Shown piece after piece: positions 6,144 to 12,577 of a DNA stretch of 18,282 nucleotides. The DNA is from RUG14186 sp964644555. Its GTDB lineage: Bacteria > Bacillota > Clostridia > Eubacteriales > Anaerofustaceae. Numbering within the stretch: the stretch's first letter is position 1; each line of letters opens with the position of its first letter. The position numbers and the translations under genes were made by a program. The notes below the pieces were generated by a model. The model ran no database searches. It had not been told where the DNA came from and saw only the letters and a list, made by a program, of their open reading frames with translations. The DNA lies in NCBI GenBank assembly GCA_964644555.1, contig CAZXWI010000028.1, forward strand, positions 1-18,282, written 5' to 3'.

Positions 6144-7265
6144 TCAATATACCATCCCCACCTGATATTCCTCAGGCAATTCTTCTTCTGTAATAAATTT
6201 AAAGCCCTCGTCTTTTAATACGGGCAGAAAGTATTCATAAGGAATGACGTCGAATTCGCACCCGTACGCATTATCGCCGAAAAATGCACCCTCTTTTTTC
6301 TTAAGATTTAGCCCCCTCGCAAATTTGGTACGATTTGAACAGTCATGCACTAAAATGTTCCAGTTCTCATCATCTGCTTGCTTTAGCATTTTCAAGCTTA
6401 TTTCTCTACTGTATATCGGAGATATATAGCCCTGGCGTGACATATACAGATTTTCACCGTAGTAATTACATATATTATTCGGGTTCAAATGCAGCTCTGC
6501 ACAGTTTATAAGATCAAGTCCCGTGGATAAAATTTTATCTTTCTTTTCATTGAATGCATTGTAAAATTCGGGAGTCATTGGTGTTTCTATGCCAACTTTC
6601 GGAATGTATTTCTTTGCTATCGCCATATTCTTTATTATCTTATCCGAACAAGTCGTAGCACCCAAATTAAAGCGTAGCTCGTTAAGCCCTGCTTCACCCA
6701 ATGCTTTAAGATTTTCTTCTGTGGCAAGGGTGCCGTTGGTATACATATGCTGATAAACTCCGGCAGAAGCGAATTTTTTTATCATGGAATAATATACCTC
6801 GATTTCCATAAACGGTTCCAAATACACATAAGCTACGGCATTCGGCTTGCCATACACATCAAAGAGCAGATCTAAATCATTTTCACGGAATCTGCCCGAA
6901 CCAATCTCCCACATCCCTTCGCCTATCGGTTCTTGAAGGTTCAATTCACCATAGTTATAGCAGAATTTACACTCTACATTGCACTTATTGGTTTTTCGTA
7001 TCGTCGTTAAACCACACCCCGTAAGGCAGCTAATGCACCCTTGGGAGAACTTTGCTTCATCTCCCACAAAATATGTTCGTGATGAAAGGCTCTTAAGGTT
7101 TTTTATTTCAGACATAAGTTGTGCATTTTTCGCATCTACAGCTTCCTCTATTTGAGAGAGAACCGCATACACAAGCTCCTGCTGCTTAACCGAGAGATAC
7201 TCCTCACTCATATATTCCGAGAAAAATTCAAACCACATAAGTGAATCTTTTTTCGATATTTTCAT
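6144..7265 (-). CDS. Radical SAM protein with extra N-terminal cysteines
   Basis: A 373-residue radical SAM enzyme. The [4Fe-4S] cluster and S-adenosylmethionine motif CxxxCxxC is clear (C95, C99, C102 in NKCNVECKFCYNYG). Just before it, C77-x2-C80-x3-C84 (GCISCLTGCG) may bind a second metal or structural cluster. Later barrel features are visible: YLEPFMEIEVY (about 147-157), MYTNGTLATEEN (about 174-185) and ELRFNLGATT (about 196-205). Other cysteines fall in the second half (for example YGCEF near 333). No characterised subfamily is recognised and the substrate is unknown. It has a TTGGAGGAAA ribosome site. It starts 29 bp after a peptide deformylase gene in the same operon, so a link with protein or peptide maturation is possible but unproven. 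Confidence 0.85.
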   Translation of the reverse strand: MKISKKDSLMWFEFFSEYMSEEYLSVKQQELVYAVLSQIEEAVDAKNAQLMSEIKNLKSLSSRTYFVGDEAKFSQGCISCLTGCGLTTIRKTNKCNVECKFCYNYGELNLQEPIGEGMWEIGSGRFRENDLDLLFDVYGKPNAVAYVYLEPFMEIEVYYSMIKKFASAGVYQHMYTNGTLATEENLKALGEAGLNELRFNLGATTCSDKIIKNMAIAKKYIPKVGIETPMTPEFYNAFNEKKDKILSTGLDLINCAELHLNPNNICNYYGENLYMSRQGYISPIYSREISLKMLKQADDENWNILVHDCSNRTKFARGLNLKKKEGAFFGDNAYGCEFDVIPYEYFLPVLKDEGFKFITEEELPEEYQVGMVY

Positions 7266-7294
7266 AGTTTATATTTCCTCCAATGCTCCTTACT

Positions 7295-7708
7295 CTATAC
7301 TAAAATGCCGTCGCAATGGTCGATTTCGTGCTGTATTATTTGGGCGCTTAGCCCACTGTATGTGCCTACTTTCATTTTGAAATGCTCATTATAATATCTG
7401 ACTTTTATTTTATCAAAGCGAACCACTTCCGTTACTTGCCCGATTAGAGATAAGCACCCTTCTTTAGTGGGGTATGGGCGCTCCTTATTGATAATTTCGG
7501 GATTGAACATAACCATGATTTCGCTCTCATCTTCAAATACAATTATCCTCTTTTTCACCCCTATCATGTTTGCCGCCATTCCGACACAATCACCCTTATG
7601 AAAATTAAGGGTGTCTTTCATATCCTGTGCAATCGAAATATCGTCCTTTGTGGCAGGAGTGCTTACTTCGCTCAAAAATTCTCTATTATGGATTATCGGT
7701 TTTATCAT
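7295..7708 (-). CDS. def: Peptide deformylase, short clostridial type
   Basis: Removes the formyl group from the N-terminal methionine of new proteins. It uses a divalent metal, usually iron. All three family motifs are present: GMAANMIG (43-50; the standard GxGLAAxQ has become GMAAN, with Asn for the Gln), EGCLS with metal ligand C85 (83-87), and QHEIDH with ligands H127 and H131 and catalytic E128 (126-131). The protein stops 6 residues after the last motif at 137 residues, shorter than the housekeeping enzyme of about 165-190 but normal for the short clostridial subgroup. A GAGGAAA ribosome site lies 8 bases before the ATG. It is the first gene of a two-gene unit with the radical SAM protein. 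It may be a second, specialised deformylase. The Gln-to-Asn change near the active site is worth noting. Confidence 0.88.
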   Translation of the reverse strand: MIKPIIHNREFLSEVSTPATKDDISIAQDMKDTLNFHKGDCVGMAANMIGVKKRIIVFEDESEIMVMFNPEIINKERPYPTKEGCLSLIGQVTEVVRFDKIKVRYYNEHFKMKVGTYSGLSAQIIQHEIDHCDGILV

Positions 7709-7727
7709 AGTGCATTTCCTCGCTTGT

Positions 7728-7755
7728 ATTATAGCATAACCGATGCGAATATTAA
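7728..7755 (-). promoter_or_regulatory. Promoter of the deformylase-radical SAM operon
   Basis: Minus strand: -10 TATAAT (7733-7728) and a weak -35 TTAATA (7755-7750) with a 16-bp spacer. The leader is short, about 15 nt, ending at the ribosome site. From 7756 to 7860 I see no convincing gene or signal. Confidence 0.5.
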
Positions 7756-7865
7756 CCCATTAGGAGGATGGTTTGGTAAATTTGTGGGGTATTTTGGGAG
7801 GAGTGTCTACGAATTTTCTCCAAGTTTTACCCATAAAACACCATTTTTTCTCCACCCCAAATAAA

Positions 7866-7891
7866 AACCGCCGAAGTATCCTGCGGCAGTT
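7866..7891 (-). terminator. Terminator of the SipW/TasA-type operon
   Basis: An 8-bp stem AACTGCCG/CGGCGGTT (7884-7891 with 7866-7873, one G-U pair) with a 10-base loop, followed on the minus strand by TTTATTT. It lies just after the stop of the LysM-containing gene, as expected for the end of the operon. Confidence 0.7.
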
Positions 7892-7904
7892 CTTTATAAT
7901 TCTT

Positions 7905-8822
7905 CTATTCTATTGTTTTTTCACTATCTAAGCCACTATCTTCGCCGTTTTTCGGCAAATTTTCGTTCTGCCCCGGTCCCTCGGTAGTGTTGGAGTCTAT
8001 ATTTTTATCCTCCGCCCCACTTATCGTATCCGGCTTGATCGGTTCTCCGGAATTATCATCTGCACCCAAGTCAACATTTGCTTCATTTCCCTCGTTTTCA
8101 TTTTGGTTTTCACCTTTAGACCCGATCCCTGTGTCATCACTCAGTTCATCCGTCATCAAAAAAGCTCCGCTCACGCTCGGATTCGGTATCTTTATAGCCT
8201 CACCCACGCTTAATTCGCTTATTCCGTTATATAGTAAAATATCGTTTCTATCAACGCCGTAATGTTCAGCGAGCATTTCCAAACTTACACCCTCTTCTAC
8301 CGTATATTCTTCATACGGGCTGACCGAATACAAAATACTTCCGCCATTTCCTACAGCAGCCTCTCCGCTGTAATTTCCCCAGCTATGAGAGAATATTATC
8401 TTATCCCCTGATGCCGCCTGTATATACAAGCTGAATTCGCTGCCGCTTGGTATCTCGGTTGTAGCATATATTTTATCGCCAATCGAAATTTTGCAATACC
8501 CTTTCTCGGCATTTCCCACAGCGCTTAATTTAAACAAATGCATATCGTTTTCGGCAAGGGGGCAAATGTATTCAACATTTTCATTCACAGCGTTGCAAAG
8601 CCCTATTTCATCATCCCCCACACATATCTTTAATTCATAACTTGCCGCTGTTACAGGAGCAACGCTCGAAGTCTGCTCATCTGCAAAATAGGCATATGTT
8701 GCAGAACATATCACCGTAAAGCAAATTAATACAGCTAATGCCAAAAGCACAGGTTTCGTTTTAATATCCGCTCTGTTTAATCTATTCGAATTATGTCCTT
8801 TCAACTTGCTTTTGTCTTTCAA
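7905..8822 (-). CDS. SipW-type secreted protein with a LysM domain
   Basis: A 305-residue secreted protein. A basic N-terminus is followed by a membrane segment (24-45) ending in SATYAYFADEQTSS, the aromatic-aspartate pattern typical of SipW-processed proteins such as TasA and camelysin. A beta-rich region with four cysteines (C67, C76, C87, C110) covers about 60-165. A LysM domain covers about 172-214 (EYTVEEGVSLEMLAEHYGVDRNDILLYN by pattern, ending VGEAIKIP) and should bind peptidoglycan or chitin-like glycans. The last 90 residues are acidic, rich in Asn, Glu, Gly and Ser, and probably disordered. The start is TTG at 8822, because an in-frame TAA lies directly upstream. The ribosome site AAAGGGG is 11 bases away, longer than usual. 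It is the last gene of the operon and may tie the matrix fibre to the wall. Confidence 0.75.
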   Translation of the reverse strand: MKDKSKLKGHNSNRLNRADIKTKPVLLALAVLICFTVICSATYAYFADEQTSSVAPVTAASYELKICVGDDEIGLCNAVNENVEYICPLAENDMHLFKLSAVGNAEKGYCKISIGDKIYATTEIPSGSEFSLYIQAASGDKIIFSHSWGNYSGEAAVGNGGSILYSVSPYEEYTVEEGVSLEMLAEHYGVDRNDILLYNGISELSVGEAIKIPNPSVSGAFLMTDELSDDTGIGSKGENQNENEGNEANVDLGADDNSGEPIKPDTISGAEDKNIDSNTTEGPGQNENLPKNGEDSGLDSEKTIE

Positions 8823-8860
8823 TTAAGCCAATTCCCCTTTCATGCGATAAACCACTGTAA

Positions 8861-8923
8861 GACTACCAAAAGACATAAGCATCGCTTATGCCCTTTGATA
8901 GCCTCTTTGCATTAAGCAAAGAG
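8861..8923 (-). repeat. Intergenic double-hairpin element, copy B
   Basis: Between the beta-helix TasA-like gene and the LysM gene. As RNA from the minus strand, an 8-bp hairpin (CUCUUUGC/GCAAAGAG, 8916-8923 with 8903-8910) abuts a 20-bp hairpin (8884-8903 with 8861-8880, loop GAU) with no mismatch, allowing G-U pairs. It is the same design as copy A at 10163-10222. Sequence constant in both copies includes AUCAAAGGG on one arm and UCUUUUG on the other. Confidence 0.75.
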
Positions 8924-8972
8924 TGCCAATTATTATCCTGATTTCTTGCTTAAATGTATCGTATGTAGCGCA

Positions 8973-10085
8973 TTATTCGGCTACTACCTGATACCAAGTT
9001 GTTCCGTCCACATCGACTTCCACAACTTTATATCCGTCCTCAATCTTTATACCGACTGTGCCGTTCCATCTATCATTATATGCGATCTGCGTAGACGGAT
9101 CCACATTGTAAAGACCACCCTTAATGATAATCTGTCCGTTCTTACCGTCATAGTTTGCCATATTAAACATCAGATCCCCTGGGGCTTTAATAAATGTACC
9201 ACCTTCTATGGTAACTTTACCACCCATGTTTACATAAATCAAATGAGTATCGCCTGTAGTTTCATATGTGCCGCCCTTGATAGTAATGTCGGCGCCTTCG
9301 CCTGCCCAAATGACAAAACGGTTGCTTTCAACCTTGCTGCCATCTTTACCGTCAAGAATTATTTGATCTGCCATGTTCGGCTGTTTGGTTTTGTTGAATT
9401 TTAATGCCGACCAGCCATCCCCGCCTTCTTCGTAAACATCTACGGTTACTTCTTTGTCAAACATCAAAGTATCAAATCCTGCACCTATTGCTTTATTAAT
9501 GCTCTCATAATCACGGATATCGCAATACGCATACTTGTCATACTCGTTCGTTGTGCTGTCGTATTCATACGGAGCCTGTGATGCATAAACGGTAATTCCG
9601 ATATTCGAAATGCTAAGACCCATGTATTCGTTTCCTGCATCTTCCGACATATGTGCCGAAATATTGATTACACTTTCTTCCCCTGCTCTAAGCATGTTAT
9701 CAGTAGGAGCCTTATCAATATTCCATTCCAAAACTTCATTTAATTTGTTTTGGTTTAATCCGGTAATCTCGATTCTGTAGCTGAGTGCCAAATCTCCGTT
9801 GTTTTTAATCTTTACAGGCTGAAGATTGTATGTAACACCCGGTTCCCACAAAATAGCTTCGTTTTCATGCCCTGTGGCTTTCTGCCAAGCAAGGGTTTGC
9901 CCCTCAAGCGAATTGCCTTCTTCATCAAGCATCTCGATTTTAAGATTTCCTGCTTGAATTGTGTTTACACTTGCTACTGCTTCGTCTGTAAACCATGCGA
10001 ATGTGCTTCCGAGAAGCATTGCAAAACACAATAAAAGCGTTAGTACGCTTGCAAGAAGAGCTTTCTTTGTTCTTTTGCTTTTCAT
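8973..10085 (-). CDS. TasA/camelysin-like secreted protein with beta-helix-like C-terminal half
   Basis: A 370-residue exported protein, counted from the ATG at 10085 just after GGGAGGAAAC. A TTG five codons earlier is possible but lies inside the ribosome site. The signal region (1-31) ends GSTFAWFTDEAVASVNTIQAGNL by pattern, the hallmark of SipW-dependent matrix proteins. Residues about 40-170 form the TasA-like beta-sandwich, with WEPGVTYNLQPVKIKNNGDLA-like packing strands. Residues about 215-355 carry repeated strand-turn units rich in GG and 'IxGGxY/F' (ITIKGGTYE, VTIEGGTFI, IIIKGGLYN, each about 25-30 residues apart), typical of a right-handed beta helix. It is probably the main fibre or surface adhesin component, processed by the SipW peptidase encoded just upstream. 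No wall anchor is seen. Confidence 0.8.
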   Translation of the reverse strand: MKSKRTKKALLASVLTLLLCFAMLLGSTFAWFTDEAVASVNTIQAGNLKIEMLDEEGNSLEGQTLAWQKATGHENEAILWEPGVTYNLQPVKIKNNGDLALSYRIEITGLNQNKLNEVLEWNIDKAPTDNMLRAGEESVINISAHMSEDAGNEYMGLSISNIGITVYASQAPYEYDSTTNEYDKYAYCDIRDYESINKAIGAGFDTLMFDKEVTVDVYEEGGDGWSALKFNKTKQPNMADQIILDGKDGSKVESNRFVIWAGEGADITIKGGTYETTGDTHLIYVNMGGKVTIEGGTFIKAPGDLMFNMANYDGKNGQIIIKGGLYNVDPSTQIAYNDRWNGTVGIKIEDGYKVVEVDVDGTTWYQVVAE

Positions 10086-10162
10086 GTTTCCTCCCAACAA
10101 TTCTATGTTGTAATTAATTAATGCTTATCCCCAGTTAAGAGGCTAAAGTATTTTTGCCTTTA

Positions 10163-10222
10163 GGCAATCAAAAGATATAAATAAGCTTTATACCCTTTGA
10201 TTGCCTCTCCGAAATCGGAGAG
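10163..10222 (-). repeat. Intergenic double-hairpin element, copy A
   Basis: Between the sipW-type gene and the beta-helix TasA-like gene. On minus-strand RNA a 7-8-bp hairpin (CUCUCCGA/UCGGAGAG, 10215-10222 with 10205-10212) abuts an 18-bp hairpin (10188-10205 with 10163-10180, 7-nt loop). It aligns with copy B at 8861-8923, and several pairs differ on both sides while staying paired. A third small hairpin CUAAAG/CUUUAG (10143-10163) follows in this copy only. The element leaves about 75 nt to the start codon. Confidence 0.75.
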
Positions 10223-10233
10223 CAAACATTATA

Positions 10234-10965
10234 TTACTGATTTTTATTCGTATCCGCCTTGCCAAGTTCTCTGCGAAGCATTTCCAATTCTTTTAGCATT
10301 TCTTCGGTTTTCTTTCGCTCGGCAATAAGCTTTTCTTTTTCTGAATTCAGTTCCGCAGTCTTTTCTTTTTTATATTTTTTAAATAAGACTACGCAGTTCA
10401 CTCCGTTATATCCGATAAGTGCCAAAAACGGTAAGAGTATGCATAATATATACCCTTTTGTCGTTTTCAAAAAAGCGAAAAACTCTCCTGCGTTGGCAAT
10501 TTTGCCTGTATATTTGCCGAGTATATACGGATATGTTACCACCGTTTCATCATTTATTCCCGTCGTTGTACCGTAGGTTATAAATCCGACTTCGCCGTTT
10601 GGATTAACGGTTTTAACTCTGATTTTATGCGTTACGGTTTCTCCGTAATTTGATAAGTTTTGCGAAGTATATGCAATAATATCGCCCTCCGTCAAAGTAT
10701 TGGGATCAACTGTTTTAACAAAAATTATATCTCCCGCATCAAAATCCGTGGCACTCATTGAATCCGAACGCACTATATAAAATCGGTATCCGAATATACT
10801 CCTGTTGTTTTTATCGAATGTAGCCACAGAGAATATCGTAAACACCATAATCACTGCCGTTATTGCCATAACAAGTCTTGCGGCAATCTCTTGAAGCGTT
10901 TGCAATGCTCGCTTAAGGTTCTTTTTCTTTACTACACGCTTTCTTTTTATGTATGTCTTAGCCAT
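10234..10965 (-). CDS. sipW: SipW-type (ER-type) signal peptidase I
   Basis: Membrane signal peptidase that cuts the signal peptides of TasA-type matrix proteins. It has 243 residues. Membrane segments lie at about 31-50 and 171-195. The catalytic serine is S69 in RSDSMSATDF (66-75). The general base is histidine, H113 in TVTHKI, and not lysine, which places it in the eukaryotic-like SipW branch. Later FITYGTTTGINDE (128-140) and YILGKYTGKI (147-156) are family strands. It has an unusual C-terminal extension, a charged coiled coil of about 40 residues (200-240) predicted to be cytosolic. The AAGGGA ribosome site is 7-8 bases from the ATG. Four neighbouring genes encode its probable substrates, and it sits 14 bp after one of them. 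Confidence 0.9.
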   Translation of the reverse strand: MAKTYIKRKRVVKKKNLKRALQTLQEIAARLVMAITAVIMVFTIFSVATFDKNNRSIFGYRFYIVRSDSMSATDFDAGDIIFVKTVDPNTLTEGDIIAYTSQNLSNYGETVTHKIRVKTVNPNGEVGFITYGTTTGINDETVVTYPYILGKYTGKIANAGEFFAFLKTTKGYILCILLPFLALIGYNGVNCVVLFKKYKKEKTAELNSEKEKLIAERKKTEEMLKELEMLRRELGKADTNKNQ

Positions 10966-10979
10966 TCGATGTCCCTTAA

Positions 10980-11525
10980 TTATTCAAACAGCTTCTCATC
11001 ATTGTTTTTTGTTTGCACAGCTTTTGCGGCAAGCTTAAAGGAAAGTGTCTGCGCCTCGGATTTGTTCTCCTCCGATTTCGGGTAATAAAACGAAATTGTA
11101 AGAACTCTTTTTTCGCCTACAGCCAAAACATCGTCAAAGGCATTAACAGTTTCTTCGCTAAATTCATCGGCTTTCCCTTCAAACAAGACCTTGTCATTAT
11201 TTCTTATCGTAATGTTTAATACATCGACAAGTGTTCCCTCAACATCTTGAAAATATATTTTGTAATATACATCCATGCTGCCTTGGTTTTCAATGAAAAA
11301 TTCTCTGTTTACTGTCATCCCCGGTTCGAACTTATCTTCATTTATAACGGAATTTCCATCATTGAGGTTTATTTTTATATTGCCCGTTTGAAAATAATTG
11401 TCCTTTGATTCCACCGTAAGGTTTGTGAATGCATATGTTACGGCACATAATCCGAATACCAAAACAATTACCGCCAAGGCACTGAATACCATGTGCTTAA
11501 AGTGGTTATGTTCAGTCTTGTCCAT
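10980..11525 (-). CDS. TasA/camelysin-like exported protein
   Basis: A 181-residue protein with a charged N-terminus and a membrane segment (12-32, FSALAVIVLVFGLCAVTYAF). A single beta-sandwich-like domain follows, with the layout of TasA/camelysin family members: QTGNIKINLNDG (46-57), FEPGMTVNREFFIENQGSMDVYYKIYF by pattern (66-92), and VLAVGEKRVLTISFYYP (133-149). These strands in this order ('PG...v.r.f.v.N.g..d..yki') are typical of the group. It starts within the end of the preceding gene (14-bp overlap) with a GGAGG site, so it is translationally coupled. It is a probable fibre subunit or assembly partner (TapA-like role), inferred from context. No anchor is seen after the domain. Confidence 0.72.
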   Translation of the reverse strand: MDKTEHNHFKHMVFSALAVIVLVFGLCAVTYAFTNLTVESKDNYFQTGNIKINLNDGNSVINEDKFEPGMTVNREFFIENQGSMDVYYKIYFQDVEGTLVDVLNITIRNNDKVLFEGKADEFSEETVNAFDDVLAVGEKRVLTISFYYPKSEENKSEAQTLSFKLAAKAVQTKNNDEKLFE

Positions 11526-12150
11526 TGCATTCCTCCTTTTTTCGTTTTATCAAAAGAATTACTACTATGCTTATCACAATAATTCCCGAAATGTAACATA
11601 AAACATTCGAGCTATCCCCTGTTTTCGGGCTTAAAGCTTCTTCGTCATCAACACACCAGATGAAATCCGCCGAAAGAGATTGGTTCATGTATTCATTGCC
11701 CACGCTGTTATCAAGATATACTTCAATATCAAATACTGTTTTGCTTTCACCTTCCGGCATTAAGTATTTCAATGTAGGCATATCTTTCATAAGATCGTCA
11801 TAAATAACTTCGCCATCGTTTTTTACGACAATTTGCAATACTTCGGCAAGTTTTTCACTTCCACCTTTTATATTTGAAGTAAAAAATATTTCTATATTTT
11901 CCCTATGCGATACTTTAATATTGTAGCTTTTATTTACTCTATCACCGGGGAATAAATTAGAGGCATTAAAAGAAGCGCTTGCCGACTCATTTTGAGCATA
12001 AAGCTGCAAAACGACGCCATCGCCCTTATCTTCGTCTATTAAATTATCAGCCCAAACAGGAGTAAATACCAACATTACCATAAAAAATACTGTAATTACC
12101 GCTGCCGTGCTTTTTTTGAAAATCCCTTTGCTAAATACTTTATTCCTCAT
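11512..12150 (-). CDS. Surface protein with TasA-like domain and LPxTG-like wall anchor
   Basis: A 212-residue protein. A standard signal peptide covers 1-34, with a likely cut after PVWA. A beta-rich domain of about 130 residues follows, including FNASNLFPGDRVNKSYNIKV by pattern and VGNEYMNQSL, the second of which also appears in the beta-helix protein (GNEYMGLSI). The C-terminus is a sorting signal: LSPKTGD (173-179), a hydrophobic helix (about 183-201) and KRKK. Sortase attachment to the wall or to another subunit is likely, although the first motif residue pair LS is not the classic LP. It is the first gene of the operon, with a weak ribosome site (GGAAAAG). The likely role is a wall-linked base for the matrix fibre. 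Confidence 0.75.
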   Translation of the reverse strand: MRNKVFSKGIFKKSTAAVITVFFMVMLVFTPVWADNLIDEDKGDGVVLQLYAQNESASASFNASNLFPGDRVNKSYNIKVSHRENIEIFFTSNIKGGSEKLAEVLQIVVKNDGEVIYDDLMKDMPTLKYLMPEGESKTVFDIEVYLDNSVGNEYMNQSLSADFIWCVDDEEALSPKTGDSSNVLCYISGIIVISIVVILLIKRKKEECNGQD

Positions 12151-12303
12151 TTTTATGCTTTTCCAAAGATGCCTATGTTGATATATTTCTTAAATCTTTC
12201 TACTGTTTTATTTCTTAATTCGGCATAAATTAACTGCCGAAATTTTACTTAATCCACACATAAACAACATAGAAAGACACATTACCTATTTTGTATATGT
12301 ATA
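12151..12303 (-). promoter_or_regulatory. Structured leader of the SipW/TasA-type operon
   Basis: Leader of about 150 nt. By eye it holds a hairpin TTCGGCA/TGCCGAA (12219-12241). The 5' segment CUUUCUAUGUUG can pair in two ways: its CUAUGUUG (12265-12272) with CAACAUAG (12173-12180), or its CUUUCUA (12270-12276) with UAGAAAG (12196-12202). The two pairings share the bases CUA and so exclude each other in part, as in switches. No known riboswitch class is recognised. The rest (12339-12577) is AT-rich, and I see no gene in it. Confidence 0.4.
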
Positions 12304-12309
12304 TAGATG

Positions 12310-12338
12310 ATTTTATCATTTATTATATTGGTTGTAAA
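12310..12338 (-). promoter_or_regulatory. Sigma-A-type promoter of the SipW/TasA-type operon
   Basis: Minus strand: -35 TTTACA (12338-12333), 17-bp spacer, -10 TAAAAT (12315-12310). The expected start is about 12303. The first gene starts at 12150. Confidence 0.6.
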
Positions 12339-12577
12339 GTGTTATACTTCATATTTCGATGTTATTTTTGCTTTATTTATCGCAGATTTTGTTTTTTGCA
12401 TTTTCTACCCCAATCGCTTGATATTTGCTTGAAACCATTGAATTATTTAAAACAAACTCTTTTGTTCATTCGAGCGAAAAGCCATATTATATTTTTATTT
12501 AACAAAACCCATGTATGGAAATTGATATGATTTTATGATAAGATAGTCAATGAAAATATTTAGTAAAAAGGAATCAT

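Noticed and set aside
5897..6193. Plus-strand frame of 98 residues from a TTG
   Set aside because: Runs through a terminator into the radical SAM gene antisense. Only its first part (from 5942) may be the start of the frameshifted small gene, whose real tail is in another frame.
7598..7864. Plus-strand frame of 88 residues over the deformylase start and the following gap
   Set aside because: Mostly antisense to a clear deformylase gene. The tail in 7756-7860 has no recognisable motif or ribosome site.
8946..9404. Plus-strand frame of 152 residues opposite the TasA-like gene
   Set aside because: Lies antisense to a gene with a clear signal region and repeated strands. It has no ribosome site and no recognisable motif.
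10143..10222. Double-hairpin elements as simple intrinsic terminators
   Set aside because: Neither copy is followed by a T run on the minus strand, and the next operon genes have no evident new promoter, so termination is not the main reading. Partial attenuation cannot be excluded.
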